A DNA stretch of 64,000 bases from Liquidambar formosana (Eukaryota; Streptophyta; Magnoliopsida; Saxifragales; Altingiaceae): positions 29,933,763-29,997,762 of the forward strand of contig CM077832.1 in the NCBI GenBank assembly GCA_039720395.1, given 5' to 3'. Both the position numbers and the translations under genes were made by a program. Numbering within the stretch: position 1 is the first letter of the stretch; each line of letters opens with the position of its first letter. The notes under the pieces are model-generated. The model was not told the origin of the DNA. It saw only the letters and a program-made list of their open reading frames with translations, and did no database searches. Below are positions 33,040 to 45,264 of this stretch, piece after piece.

Positions 33040-33732
33040 TTACAACTAACGTCGATTTGGCAAAAGCATATAAAGAAAAGCTACGAAGGCATAGGGAAGC
33101 TTATCATGCAAGAAAGATAAAGGCATTCTAAACTTGAATCTAAGAATAAATCCCCATGCAATTGGTCACTCTTACTGAAATCAAGCTGTTGCTCCTTCCC
33201 GTGCTGTTGTTTTTAAAGAGCTTATCCAAAACAATACATCAAATATGTACTATTTTCATTCGTGCTTCTTCCATTTTCTTGACATTTGTTTGCTATTGAT
33301 TCCTCTTTTATGAATTATTCAAGGCACATACAGAGTTGTACTAGTAGGAAGGGGAAGGAAAAAAATATTTATTTATGATATCGACTTTTTTGAAGATGGT
33401 TAGTATAATATTCCCCCTTTAATGCCGACGATGACTGCCCAGTCTAGAATTCTAATAAACATATTTTTGCAGATGATGTTCTTGTAATAGATATGCTTCC
33501 TCCAACAGACATAAATCGTCTTAATAGCAACAGTGTTCACTTAGAGGATTCTATTGCCACAGAAAAGAATGCTAATCCTACAAACCATCATTCTAAAGCT
33601 CTTGTAGCTGTAAATACTTCCTTTAAAAATCTACCATCTTAGCTCTTCATTCTACCTTCCATCCTTCCATGTTAATTTTGTCATACTGAACGATTCCACT
33701 GTGAATCAAGAGGTTTTTGTTGTTTAGAAGGC

Positions 33733-35424
33733 AAATTTCGGTTGTCGTTGAGAGAAACTCCACCACAATTAGTTCATTTGTTGACTTTGCTTGATGAGGA
33801 TTCAATACCATTTAGAAATTTTATTAGAACTTATAACAACTTATTTGCATTTACTTCTATCAATGTGTCTTATGACAAGGACCTTTGTAAAAGGAATCAT
33901 GGTATTTGCACATTTAGAGTCCAGGGACAGATCTACCATTACATTAACCAACTTCTACGGCAAAACTCTCCACCGTTATTCTTGTAGTTATACTTCTATG
34001 ACATTGAACATGAAGTGTAGAATAGGTTGAACAAATCTGACAAGTTTAGGCCTTCAGTTGTGAAACTAATCATGGAAATGTTGAATTGCAATCCTTACTC
34101 AGCCTTCTTTCGAAGCCTTTCACAATATCCAAACCTTGAAACACAAAATATTGTTAAGTGTACACCAACAGTTGATCAACGTGTTTACAATGCTCCGACA
34201 TCCTCACAAGTTGCTGCTATTTGAGTGGAAGATGATGACCACTGCATTGCTAATTGTCGAGATATACTTGTTGAGTCTTCTGTTGGTGAAAAACACAGAA
34301 GCAATTATTTCTACAGTTGTTATGATACATTGCAATATCCTATCTTATTTCCATATGGTGAAGTTGGTTGGCATAGTGGAATCAAAAGAATTCAGCTAAC
34401 AAATGACAATCCTCACAGTTTTTGTTAGCATCTAATAAATCCACATAATATAAACTCAATTGAGAACCTGCTTGTTGTTGAAGAAAACGGTATATCTCAT
34501 TTCATAGATTTCTTTAGTCATCATTCTTATCCTTTTTCTTTTCTTCATTACTATTGACAAGTTTTTATTGCAACAACTAGCAACAAATGACAATAATTGT
34601 TCCCTACAATTCTAGATGATGCTAGATCTGGCAAAAGGCTGCATGTGTCTGCATGAGAGTATTATTGTTACAAGTTCCAAATTAGGTCACATGGCAATTC
34701 ATTGTTATTGCGTTTAGGCCGCCTCTTCCAGCAATTCGGTGTTGACATGTACGTGAAATTAGAGTAATCTCATTTGGACTCTTTTCGAAGGCACCAAAAA
34801 AAGATACATTTTGAACTATACCTAGGAGTCGTCGATAGTGTTGCTCATAGTCAAAACTATGGAATAAATATGGGTCATAGGGTTATTTTACTAGCATCTT
34901 TTATTGGTGGACCTAAAGATATGCATAGAAGATTTGTAGATGCAATGGCACTTGTCCAAAAACTCACCAAACCAGATTTGTTTATCACAATGACTTGCAA
35001 TCCAAATTAGTCTGAAATAAAGAACCATTTGGCTAAAGGAGAAGAGGCACAAAATAGGCCAGATTTAGTTTCAAGGGTTTTTTGCGCCAAACTTGAAGAG
35101 CTGAAAGCTGACCTTTTTAAGAAACAAATTTTCGGGCCAGTTGCATGCTACGTCTATGTCATTGAATTCCAAAAAAGAGGCCTTCCACATATTCATTTTC
35201 TCATAATTTTGCAAAAAAAATTCGAAGTACTTTCCCCTAAGTCATATGACGCCTATGTTTTAGTTGAAATACCACCAAAAACAATGCTATACTTGCGCTC
35301 GCTGGTGAAAAAACATATGATGCACGGACCTTGTGGTTCTCTGAATCCAAATAACATCTGTATGAAATATGGCCATTGTAAACACAATTACCTAAAGGTT
35401 TTTTTTGTGAGAAATTGAAGCAAA
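33733..35424 (+). pseudogene. Helitron Rep (replication initiator) domain, degraded
   Basis: Rolling-circle initiator that nicks and joins single DNA strands. Seen in pieces: LRETPPQLVHLLTLL and NLFAFTSINVSYDKDL (33742-33880), the FRVQGQIYH block (33918-33945), VYNAPTSSQVAAI (about 34185), RDILVESSVGEKHRSNY with LQYPILFPYGEVGWH (34258-34370), HRVILLASFIGGPKDMHRRF (34876-34937), KPDLFITMTCNPN (34972-35009) and the HUH motif HIH at 35188-35196. At least four in-frame stops; one (35008) stands where the family has Trp (TGG to TAG). Two tyrosines of the Y2 motif follow at about 35592-35612 in KYLYKYVYKGHD. Confidence 0.8.
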
Positions 35425-35582
35425 GAAAAGATTCATTCCCAGTATACAGATGATGTGACTATGGAGAATCAGTTAAAGTTAGGGGTCATCATGTAGACAA
35501 TTGTTGGGTCATTCCATACAATCCATTCCTACTAGAAAAATATGATTGCCACATCAATGTTGAAATTTGCTCAACGATTAAA

Positions 35583-35627
35583 GCTGTGAAATACTTATAC
35601 AAGTATGTATACAAAGGTCATGATTGA
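35583..35627 (+). pseudogene. Helitron Rep two-tyrosine (Y2) catalytic region
   Basis: AVKYLYKYVYKGHD just before a TGA at 35625-35627. In the family the paired tyrosines here attack DNA and hold the 5' ends. A loosely readable stretch continues to about 36200. Confidence 0.7.
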
Positions 35628-36202
35628 GTGACTTTTGAAGTTTTTTCTGAGTAGTTGGACCAACTTTGTGATGAGATAAGTAGGTTTTAGAACAGTCGTT
35701 GGGTAAGCCCTCCCGAAGTCATTTGGAGAATATACGGGTTCCTCATGAATGACATGGATCTAACAGTTGTCACACTATAGCTTCATCTTAAAGATAAGCA
35801 ACCTATTGCCTTTAAGGGTTCAGACAACTTAGAAAATGTAACAAAAATAAATTTTTGCTCAAAACAATGCTAACTGAATTCTTTGTTACGAATGCTCACA
35901 GTGAATATTCAAGAAAACTTCTATACAAAGAGTTCCCTAAACACTATGTATGGAGGAGGAATGATTGAAAGTAGAGCCTTCAAGAAAGAGGATACGTTGT
36001 TGGCAAAGTAGTCACTACAAACCCTGCTGAAGGTGAGAGATATTACCTAAGACTATTACTTAACCACGTTAGAGGTGCTACTTCTTTTAAAGATTTACGA
36101 ATAGTAAACGGTGTTTTAGCATAGTCATTTTGTGAAGCTGCCTTATTACTTGGTCTTATTGATACTGATTATCGTCTAGAGGATTACTTAACTGAGGCAA
36201 CT

Positions 36203-37915
36203 TTGTTTTCCATGCTAAGTAGCGTAAGACATTTGTTTGTAACAATTCTTGTCTATTGTAATCCATCTAATCCTAAGGATTTATGGAATCAATTTAAAGA
36301 TGCACTGTCTGAAAACTTTTCTCATGCAATCAACACTTCAAAGGCGATAATTAGGTCACGAGTACTGCATTCTGTTAGCTCTACATTGGAATCTATAGGA
36401 AGGAAAATTGAAGACTACCACTTTGTCGACAAATCTATTTTGCTTGTTGAAGAAGAATACATTTATAGGGAAATGGCTGATGAGTTAGCCTTGGAAGTAA
36501 TTGTTTCTGATCCTTGAATCTGTCGATGTGATAAACTTTGAGCAGAAATGTGCATTCAATACTATAATGTCGAGGATAAAAAACAATGAAAAGTGGGGCT
36601 TTCTTTATTGATGGTCTTGGAAGAACAGGAAAGACGTTTTTATATCGAGTTCTACTTACAACTGTAAGGTCTATGAAGTGTGTAGCCCTCATAACAGCAA
36701 CTTTTGGTATAGCTGCTTCGATTTTGCCCCACGGTCGCACATCTTATTCTCGATTCAAGATTCCTATTGACGTTGACGACTAGTTGAACTGCAATATTAG
36801 CAAACAAAGTAACCTTGGATAATTGCTGTGTACTGCAAAGATCATTTTTTGGGATGACGCATTGATGGCTAAGCATCATATTATAGAAGCGTTTGACAAC
36901 ATGCTTAGAGATATAATGGATTGCCAACAACTATTTGGAGGAAAGGTTGTTGTTTTCAGTGGGAACTTTTGACAAGTTTTACTAGTCGTACCAAAAGGAA
37001 CATTGGAAGACACAAAAGATGCAAGCCTTGTTAGATCAAAATTATGGTTTGAACTCACGATGATAACACTTAGCCAAAATATGCGAGCAAGACTTGATGC
37101 TTCTTTTATTGACTACTTACTCAGGGTTGGTAATGGAACAGAACCTACTGTAAAAGATGATAATATTAGAATACCTAATAATATTCTTTTACCATACCAT
37201 GATGATGATACTTCTTTAAACAATCTTATTGATTTTGTCTTCCCTAATATCAGTGCATTTGATGTTACTAATGATGTTTTAATCAATAAATCTATCTTAA
37301 CACCAGAGAATGAATATTTTGATGAGCTAAATCAGACCCTAATAAAAAAATTCCCTAGCGATGAAAAAATTTACAAAAATCGTGATGAAAATATTGCAAT
37401 TGAAAATTACTTGCTTGAAGAAGACTTTTTCAATATCTTGACACCAAATGGTTACCCACCTCATAAATTAATTCTTAAAATAGGTAGCCCAATTATGTTA
37501 CTTTAAAATATCGACCATTCAAAAGGATTATCAAACAGAACACGATTAACATGTTGACGATTTGAACGTAATGTTATAGACGCTGAGATCTCAACAGGAC
37601 ATCATAAGGGAGAAAGAGTTTTTATACCTAGAATACCACTCCTACCAAACAAAACTAACAAATACCCTTTTCTATTCAAAAGAGTTCAATTTCCAATTAG
37701 ATTATGCTTTGCAATGACCATAAATAAAGCACAAGGCCAAACATTAGATACTGTGGGAGTCTATTTACCACAACCAACTATATGTTGCTTTATCTCGAGC
37801 AAGTAGTGCTCGTTGTATTAAAATTCTCATTAAACCACCAATAACCAATAGTCTACAGCCAGAATACATTGCAAAAGTCGTTTACAAAGACATTCTCGAA
37901 TTAGTTTATCCTAAT
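36203..37915 (+). pseudogene. Helitron PIF1-type helicase domain, degraded
   Basis: Unwinds the transposon strand in the 5'-3' direction. Visible: Walker A FFIDGLGRTGKTFLYR (36601-36648; the GKT core is intact, but Arg stands where Gly is usual), TATFGIAASILPHGRTSYSR with FKIPI (36702-36765), Walker B FWDDALMAKHH (about 36850, D-D instead of D-E), QNMRARLD (37078-37101), NGYPPHKLILKIGSPIMLL (37450-37506), INKAQGQTLDTVGVYLPQP (about 37720-37775) and YVALSRASSAR (about 37783-37815). Stops and a short deletion before the last block; one stop at about 36972 is a CGA to TGA change. Inactive. Confidence 0.8.
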
Positions 37916-38815
37916 TAATGTATGCTGTTTAAAAGACTCAGTGATAGTACTTATTTATTCCTTACAAAAGATATACTAAGGTTTGTGTAATCAACCTTCC
38001 AAAACTATGAAAATGTCTTTTTTCGATGCCCTATTCTCATTAGACATCTACTTATACGCACTTTGATTCTAATAGACAGAGTTATTTTCTTAGTTAGCTT
38101 CAATTGTTCCTCACTTACTGTGGTCGATTCATTTTATTGATCTTCACACATATCAAAGATTCATTTTTCATGTTTTCATATTGTTATAACCCTTTACTCG
38201 TGCACATCTTTATGTTTTTGTATCATGCTCAAAATTGCTCACAGTTTGCAATTACTTTATTACAGCTTAGATGTCTTTCAAGTATCACTTGTATTGTTCC
38301 AAGGCTTGATTTGCAATTCAAAAAAAAAAAAAAAAAAAGGTGCAAAAAGCTATCTTCAATCCGCAATTTACATGCTTCTTTTCACACCTATACATCTTCT
38401 CTTATGGTAAGTAATATTCTACGTTTAACTTTAAGAATTACTTATGACCTACGCATGTTTTTTCCTTGTGACATTAACTATTTACTCTACTGACTTTACA
38501 ATAAATAGTTTCTAATCAGTTTTGAATAGATAGTTACAATTATATCTGTAAAGTCCATGTTTTTCATGTTGGCAAATTCCATGTCAATGGTGTAATTGTT
38601 GTCTTATGTGTCGTGAAGATTGGTGAAGCTGCAAAGTTGAGACAAAGCGTGGATTTCAAATCTTCAACTCACAATTGTTCTTAGGAAAGGTAAGTGACTG
38701 TAGAAGCCTGAGTCTTAATGTTTAAAATCATTTCAAATCTTTTTCAATATTTCTTTATTTATAAAAATGGTTTTGAAAATGATTTTTGTTGCTTCTGAGG
38801 ATTTTCTGTCTAGGT

Positions 38816-39034
38816 GGATCGATCCATGGTATTTTTAAAAAGCAATTTTTGATTATGCCAAGGTGGATCAATCCATGGCCTTGGTGGATCGATCCATGCT
38901 ATTTTGAAAATGTATTTTTTGATTCTGCTTAGGTGGATCGATCCATGGCTGATGTGGATCGATCCATACTGCTCTAGAAATGCAATTTTGATTCTGTCAA
39001 CACGGATCGATCCGGTATGACCTCGGATCGATCC
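38816..39034. repeat. Array of seven GGATCGATCC palindromes, alternating 49/21-bp spacing
   Basis: Starts at 38816, 38865 (one base changed), 38886, 38935, 38956, 39004 and 39025. Spacings are 49, 21, 49, 21, 48, 21 bp: a ~70-bp higher-order unit carrying two palindromes about two helical turns apart. Confidence 0.9.
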
Positions 39035-39119
39035 GGGATCGTAAAAAGCATATTTTAAAGTTTTAAAACTTCCCTTTTTAATACCAAAACGTGGTACAGC
39101 CACTTGGGGTTTCTTAAAC

Positions 39120-39132
39120 TATATATATAAAG
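39120..39132 (+). promoter_or_regulatory. TATA-like box of the solo LTR
   Basis: TATATATATAAAG about 85 bp downstream of the palindrome array, at the position expected for an LTR promoter. Confidence 0.5.
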
Positions 39133-39791
39133 TCTTTTATTATTGAGCGGGCTAAGCAAGCCTCTCCCAATTAGGTTTTCTAAAGCTCATCTTCTCAAAA
39201 CCTCTCTAGAGCACTTTAACCTAGGTTTTCACATACATGCTCTAGAGACCTTCAAACCACACACTCTTTTACATCCTTGGATGATTATGAGTCCGTTGCG
39301 ACGGTGATCGAGCTTGTGAGTTCGTGCTAGTAGGAATCGCTGTGAAGATGTTGGTTGCGACCAAAGCCGTGAAGACGGAGATTGATCGTGTGTGATTGTG
39401 GGAGTGAAGACAATTGCTTGAGTCCTTGTGGTTTGTAAGTGTGTCTTGTACTCATTGAGTTCATAGTGGATTTGCTTCAACTGGACCAAGTCCCGTGGTT
39501 TTTCCCATTTAGGGTTTTTCACGTAAAAATCTCCTGTGCAATTTTTACTTGCTTTTATATTTATTGTGTGATTGATTTGATTGTGTTAATAAGGTTTTAG
39601 GGTGTTGATAATTAAAATCTGATAAGATTAATTGGAATACCTATTCAACCCCCCTTTTAGGTATTGTAGAGTCAGTATAGCCGGAATTTCGATATCGCTC
39701 ATTTCCAATGCTCATTTTAATCAATAACTGCTTCATACGTCTTTCTTTTCAATTTTGCCATCCTCACTTTACTCAGTATAGTTGTTACTTT

Positions 39792-39793
<2 letters not shown>

Positions 39794-39824
<31 letters not shown>

Positions 39825-39838
39825 TTTTTTTTTTTTTG
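39794..39838. repeat. (CT)n followed by T20
   Basis: About 12 CT units then about 20 T; the open frame over it (39708-39941) is low complexity. Confidence 0.85.
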
Positions 39839-40185
39839 TGTGGAGTTCTTTATAATTACACTGTGCATCTTTACATTTAGCTTTATTACACTACTCATTG
39901 ACAGCTCTCTCTTTGTGTTTGATAATGCTTCGAAAAACTAACCATGCCATCCAAAATCTTAGTTTATGCTACTTTTCCCTATTTTGTTTGTACCCTAAAT
40001 AAATGCCCAATTGCAAACATAATTTTTAATGAACTTTTACATCTAGCATTACAAATTACACTATAATAATGTCTTTTTTTCCTATCGTGTAACAAAATTA
40101 TTCATCTCTTATGTGTTCTTCTTCTAATTCACTAAATTTGTGATTCTTCAAAATATTGTCATTTAACAAGGTACCTACTAGACAT

Positions 40186-43100
40186 TGCACAACCTTTGAG
40201 TCTCATTGAAGACATCACTTCGACAACCAAACTAGGGAGGAGGGTCAGAGTAGTCGTATTAGAGAAACATCATCCAAGACTTAATGCTGCAAGTCTCAAA
40301 AATCAAATCAAATGTTAATATTGTGTGACTTAAAGGCTTACTTGATCAAATTTTTATTTTCAAGTTTTATCTCTCTATTTGCTTCTTATCTAACTATTTT
40401 TTCATACCTTTTTAGGACACAAGAGTGTAGGCAACTATATAGGGGATCCAATTGGTAATGTTACAGTAACTAATACCCTTCTTAGATGAAGTTTTAATTG
40501 CTCCTAATTTATTCTTAGACACAGTTTCAATTGGTCCTAATTTATTGTCTGAATCTTTCCTATGCAAACATCATCGGTGTTGTTCTTGACATGGCTCCAT
40601 CAAGACATTTGATAACATCGTATAGACCAAGCGTTGTCCAAGAAGCGATATTAATCAACCAAGAGTATAAATTTTTTTATTTCATAGTTCTGAAATCTTT
40701 GCATACATACCTTACTGTCAAAATACAAAACTAACTAAGAACTACTTATTCCCAACTATTTTGCCACATTGCTCCTACATAAATATTCATCCCTGCAATG
40801 GTCAGCTTCTGGGGCCCATTTGTGCGCAGTGAATATGCAGCTATGTTTCAACAACTATCTGAGAACCCAGTCATCATAGCCCTCAAGATGAATGTCACTA
40901 CTTATAATGGTTAGTCATAACGCATTTGCTACATTCATTTGTTGGTCTGGACTGATTATAAACCAACTGATTCATTTCTATTTTCATTATACCTAATTCA
41001 TATACTGTCTTTTTCTATAATTTATTTATAATTTGAAACGCATCAATTGGCAACTAATTCAGATTCCCTTATTTTTTTACTATCTCTATAAGATTAACTC
41101 ATTAGTTATACTTCATTCAATACTATCTACTTTCCTTTTCTCTATTTGTATTACTTAGCTCTATCTTTCATATCTTATCTCTCCCAAACACTGTAGATAT
41201 GTTGCAACTATTAATAGTTCTGACTGCTATTGCACTATTTCTTACACACAACTCTACTTTTCTTAACTATACTAAAATAAATTCATTATTAAGCATTCCC
41301 CTAATATTATACTCCCCTTCTTCTTCACTTCTTTCCTTTTTCTTATCCATCTTATTACATAGAAAGCAAAAGCTTAATGAGATATTTCTTTTGTGTTTTA
41401 CTTGCTTTTGCATTCTAAGTTTAAATTTACAATGGGTACATTACATCTAATAGGATTGTCACTCTCAACAAAGACTTCAAGTGCTCTTTTTATCTCATCG
41501 AAGCACCCTGAGGCAACAGCTCTAAAAAATTGGCAAGTTCCTCCATTCTTATTCTTCTGCATGAATGGTAACATTAAATCCTAATTTTACTAAAAAAAAT
41601 GTAATCAATGAAGGCACTTGCAAAATAAGAATTAAATAGTAAACAGATTTCAAATAAACAACTATTTCTCACTTGGAAATCAAGTAGTCGTAGCAGCTCC
41701 CGAACAAATTGCAACTATTGAAAATGCTCTGAACATGCCACTTAATGTAAGTTATCAACCAGTATACATAACACATGAACAAAAAACAAACACATCATTA
41801 TAGAATTATTTGTTTTTCCTCTTTTATTAGCTCATTTTGTTTTCCAATACATAACTACCCTTATACAATGCACCGTATTAACTTTTCTTTATCTTTTTAA
41901 ACTACCATATGGGTCAGGGCCTCAATGAAAGTGGTAAATGAAGATCAAATTTTTTTGGTACAAGGCCTGCAGCAACTGCAACAGGTCAACCAGTGCTCCC
42001 TTTAATCAACCTTTAGTTGCAATGACTGCCATTGTTCAATTACCATTTCTACTCCAAGGTACAATACAATGCATAATGTTTCCAAAATTCATTATTGTTG
42101 CATAATATACCCCTGAGTGAATTTATTGACTCTCACTTCAACAATAATCATTTTCTCAAAATTATTATTACAGAGACAAATTGGGTTCGATAAATAAGGT
42201 AACCAATCCTAAAAATCAAATAGTTACCTTATAGTAATGGAATAGAGAGTGTTTCAAAGTCTCAAGAAGCATCATTAACTGCTAATAAACAATGGAAAAA
42301 CTATAATAAGCCACCCAAAAAAAAGAAAAACGAAAAAAAGAGGAAGCAAAAGAGATATACAAGTTGTAGAAATAAGTCTAACCTTTTGCCTACTATAGAT
42401 TATCTTCTTACTTTTCTTTACCATTCATTTGTAGAGTAGCGGTCATATATATGAAATTTTTTACTTTATTTTTATCTTTATCGTTATATTATTCTCCTCC
42501 CCCCCTCAAAAAACAAACCATGCACCTTCATCTTACCTCCCTCAATAAAGTGTTGTCTATGAACTATCTCAGTAACTACAACTTTACTGACATCTATACA
42601 GGTGCACAGCACAAATTGAGGTTGTTGATCCAACCAGCCAGCTAATAGTTCATATATATGGCAAAGATATTGAAGTTCTCCTCTCATGCACTCCAACTGG
42701 CTTAGTTGAAGCAACTGTTAATATGCGTTCTTCTCACTTTTGCTAGCTCAGCTATCTAACTTTTCTCTCTAAATTCATTGCTTAGTTGTAACTAATGTAC
42801 ATCAACTTGGTACACACTCTTCTTTACATTTCTTGAGCAAAAAAATTAAAATAGTAATACTAACGAAACTTTCACCTTGATTCCTTGCAATCATGATAGA
42901 CCTTTTAACAAAAAGATCCACCATTAATAAACTATATAGGTGATCTTTTCACCCAAGCAACAACTACGTCCTATGTAAAACACTGCACCACAATACAACA
43001 TTTCTTGATCCATTATGAAAAAGCTTATTACAAGTTGCACACCTTTTACTCATATTTAATTGGAATAGAATTCCTTATACCTAACCACATGCTTCATCCT

Positions 43101-43798
43101 ATGTGTTCTCCAATCCACAAGAGCCAAATTTACAATGTATTTCCTTTCTTACATCTTATTATTATTTACTATATTGAAAGCAAAAAAAAAAAAAGAAATT
43201 ATTTGGACTAAGCAATTTCTATATACAAAATATCTTTGCATTAGGTGAATGGCATAGTTGTTTTTCTAGACTGAACTCATCACTCATCATTTATCCTTGC
43301 TAAAAAAAAGGACATTTTTTTTTCTTATTATGCTAAATTACTTTCAATTTACACAATACCTCATTATCAAAATTATAGAAAAACCAATATTCTAACACTA
43401 AAATACTTCATTTGTAGCTTGCTCCCACTTTTGTTTAGCAGATTGGTGAACTTGCTCTCAAAAATCAATACCTATTGAAAATCCAGGCCTGCCAACGTTG
43501 ATTCCAAGGACCAACAATTAAGAAGTACAGCATTCACCACGTGGAAATTATTCCCCCTTCAGACCTGCCAGCTGTCACAAAAGCCAACACCATTTTTACC
43601 ACTTCTACAAGCCAGGCAACAAAAAAGAGCTCATCTAAAGAAGCATCAGCTGTTGCAAAATTTAAGCAACATGATTGCCAGAATGCAAAAGAATCACTGC
43701 CAAATATTCTTCAGAATGATAAACAAGTTAAGCTTATAGAAGGAACCCTGACCCCTCTCCCACCACCAAGTTCTCCACGTGATACAAAGAATCGGTGA
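40186..43798 (+). pseudogene. Replication protein A 70 kDa-like (RPA1-like) gene, exon-like pieces
   Basis: Single-strand-DNA binding OB-fold protein of the kind carried by plant Helitrons. Pieces read: SLIEDITSTTKLGRRVRVVV (40198-40260), ANIIGVVLDMAPSRH with VVQEAILINQE (40561-40665), a second OB fold VSFWGPFVRSEYAAMFQQL with ENPVIIALKMNVTTYNG (40798-40912), LSLSTKTSSALFISSKHPEA with LKNW (41456-41533), a piece with EVVDPTSQLIVHIYGKDIEVL (42612-42690), and a C-terminal piece (43440-43798) with YLLKIQACQR near its start. Pieces are separated by AT-rich intron-like stretches; a stop lies in the last piece (43499-43501). It is either a decayed multi-exon gene or a pseudogene; it is truncated relative to host RPA1 and I see no zinc-finger. 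Confidence 0.6.
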
Positions 43799-44471
43799 TA
43801 TGCTCACATTCCTCACCTTAAAAACACCTAGACAAAATGCTTATGTACATATCTAAATGTTTTGGCTCTCTGAATTGCACTTTCTGCTTCTTTTGTTAAC
43901 TTAGGCTCCACTGTATAGCCAAAGGAAGCTAGCCACAGAACAATATGGCACCTCCCTTACGATCATCTAACAGGAACTCATCATGCATCTACTGGAAAGC
44001 AAAACTGAGATACTACTAGATTAAACTAACTTTTGATTCCTCTCTGTTTTGCATATACTTGATCAAGTAGTATCTCAGTTGTGCTAAATGTAAGTAACCA
44101 ATCATTACAAACTCATTTTGTATTTGTCCAAAATACCTAATATAATGCACGTTTTGTTATATACTAACCTTATGTCAAATACATTAATTCCCTTGTTTTT
44201 TATATTCAGATTACAATTTACCAAGCTATCTATATAGGTGGCCAATAAAATTTTATTCATATATGAATTTTACATCAACTATAGATCATCTTGCAAAAAT
44301 AATTCTAAAAAATTCATCAAATGTCTCTATTTTTTCAATTTCTACTCTTATTAGTAATCTTAACAATCACATTTTGAATTACTAATGAAACTGTTTACAT
44401 CCTTCTTCTTATTCTATAAGAAAACTTTATTAGATAACCTTCCCAATACATCGGGCACGTGCTTCTCCCTG

Positions 44472-44475
44472 CTAG
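44472..44475 (+). other. Candidate Helitron 3' terminus (CTAG)
   Basis: CTAG followed by T, preceded at 44455-44462 by the self-complementary GCACGTGC. This fits the CTRR end and short upstream hairpin of Helitrons. The sequence beyond it also recurs at other Helitron-like ends (see 20436-20885), so the true end could be further on. Confidence 0.5.
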
Positions 44476-44479
44476 TAAT

Positions 44480-44545
44480 TGTAAATAGATTTTTTGTAAA
44501 TAGTGTAATAGTGTGTAAATAGTATAGTGTAAATAGTGTAATCGC
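44480..44545 (+). repeat. 'gtaaatagtgtaa' repeat after the Helitron end
   Basis: Four or five imperfect units of GTAAATAGTGTAA, ending in a GTAATCGCATGCAACT word that resembles GTAATCGTGTGCGACT at 20790-20806. Confidence 0.7.
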
Positions 44546-45259
44546 ATGCAACTTTTTCACTTGGAGCCACACTAGCAATGGGAGATATTTCTTGACACCT
44601 TCAGGTGCTTTTTCCTGAATTATCTTATTTGTTGGAGAACCTTAATTACATACCTGATGTTTTATCAGGGCAAAGCAAACATAGTGGCCTATTTGGCAAG
44701 TGGGCTACTTTACCCTTTCCTCGATTCATCTTAAGCCTACATCAGTTTATGCTATCCTAGTCCAACGATGAAATTAAAGAAAAGTGGAAAAATGGTGGTT
44801 TGGTGGGAATGCAATGTTTCTTTAACCCCATTTGGAAGCAATTCTAAATAAAATCAAATAAAATCAACTTTAATAGTATACAATAGATTTAAAATTGGGG
44901 TGTTCAAGCTCAAGTTCAAAAAGAAAGACTTGCCAATCATTAGATTCTTTTTTAAAAACACATCTAGCCTTAAGTTGTATTTGATATAGCAGGACCAAAA
45001 CTATGGAAGCACAAATCATCCAAAATCGCTATAAGAGTAGATTCCCTATAAAACATAGAGAGATCATTAAGGCATAAAATATCGTCAAAATGCCTAGGAA
45101 ATCTCTCCCAAATCTCTGATGTTTTTGTAACTGATATTTTGAATACAAACAGTATCTCCTACATTCATAGTGATTCAGCAATTCCGATGGAAACGATAAC
45201 AACTGGTGGTGATCGATTTAAAGCCCTAAATTGTTGATTTTATTTTTATTTTTATTATT
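44546..45259. other. No gene recognised
   Basis: AT-rich; no long frame, no repeat matched by eye. 45240-45275 is a T-rich low-complexity run. Confidence 0.4.
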
Positions 45260-45264
45260 ATTAT

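Larger units (their letters stand above)
38697..39680 (+). mobile_element. Solo LTR, Sirevirus/Copia-like, with palindrome array in U3
   Basis: Inserted between the helicase and RPA parts of the Helitron. From 5': start near TGTAGAAGCCTGAG (38700), an array of GGATCGATCC palindromes (38816-39034), a TATATATATAAAG box (39120-39132), a leader with AGGTTTTC words, a GGTTTTTCCC word near 39497, and a TTCAACCCCCCTTTTAGGT end region (39645-39665) like the ends of Sirevirus LTRs. No coding sequence or second LTR, so it is most simply a solo LTR left by recombination. Exact ends and target duplication not resolved. Confidence 0.6.
33040..44475 (+). mobile_element. Decayed Helitron (rolling-circle transposon) with Rep/helicase and RPA-like parts
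   Basis: Blocks in order: a KEKLRRHREAYHARK stretch near 33070 that could be the start of the protein; Helitron-specific N-terminal region (33733-34430); Rep domain with an HUH motif (LPHIHFL, 35182-35202) and two-tyrosine region (35583-35624); PIF1-type helicase (36586-37915); a solo LTR insertion (about 38697-39680); RPA70-like OB-fold pieces (40186-43798); and a CTAG end at 44472-44475 preceded by GGGCACGTGC and followed by T. The coding parts are broken by many stops, so it cannot move by itself. The 5' TC end was not found. Whether the RPA-like part belongs to the same element is inferred from plant Helitrons that carry RPA. Confidence 0.75.

Noticed and set aside
38816..39034. CRISPR-like array (regular short repeats with spacers)
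   Set aside because: The units are palindromes in an LTR of a plant genome and the spacers are related to each other; no cas genes.
38810..39103. 97-codon minus-strand frame with repeated Gly-Ser-Ile and Asp-Arg-Ile-type words
   Set aside because: The peptide repeats only mirror the GGATCGATCC array.
43541..43798. Separate small gene with Ser/Lys/Pro-rich product
   Set aside because: Better explained as the C-terminal piece of the RPA-like gene; the upstream frame continues into it across a stop.
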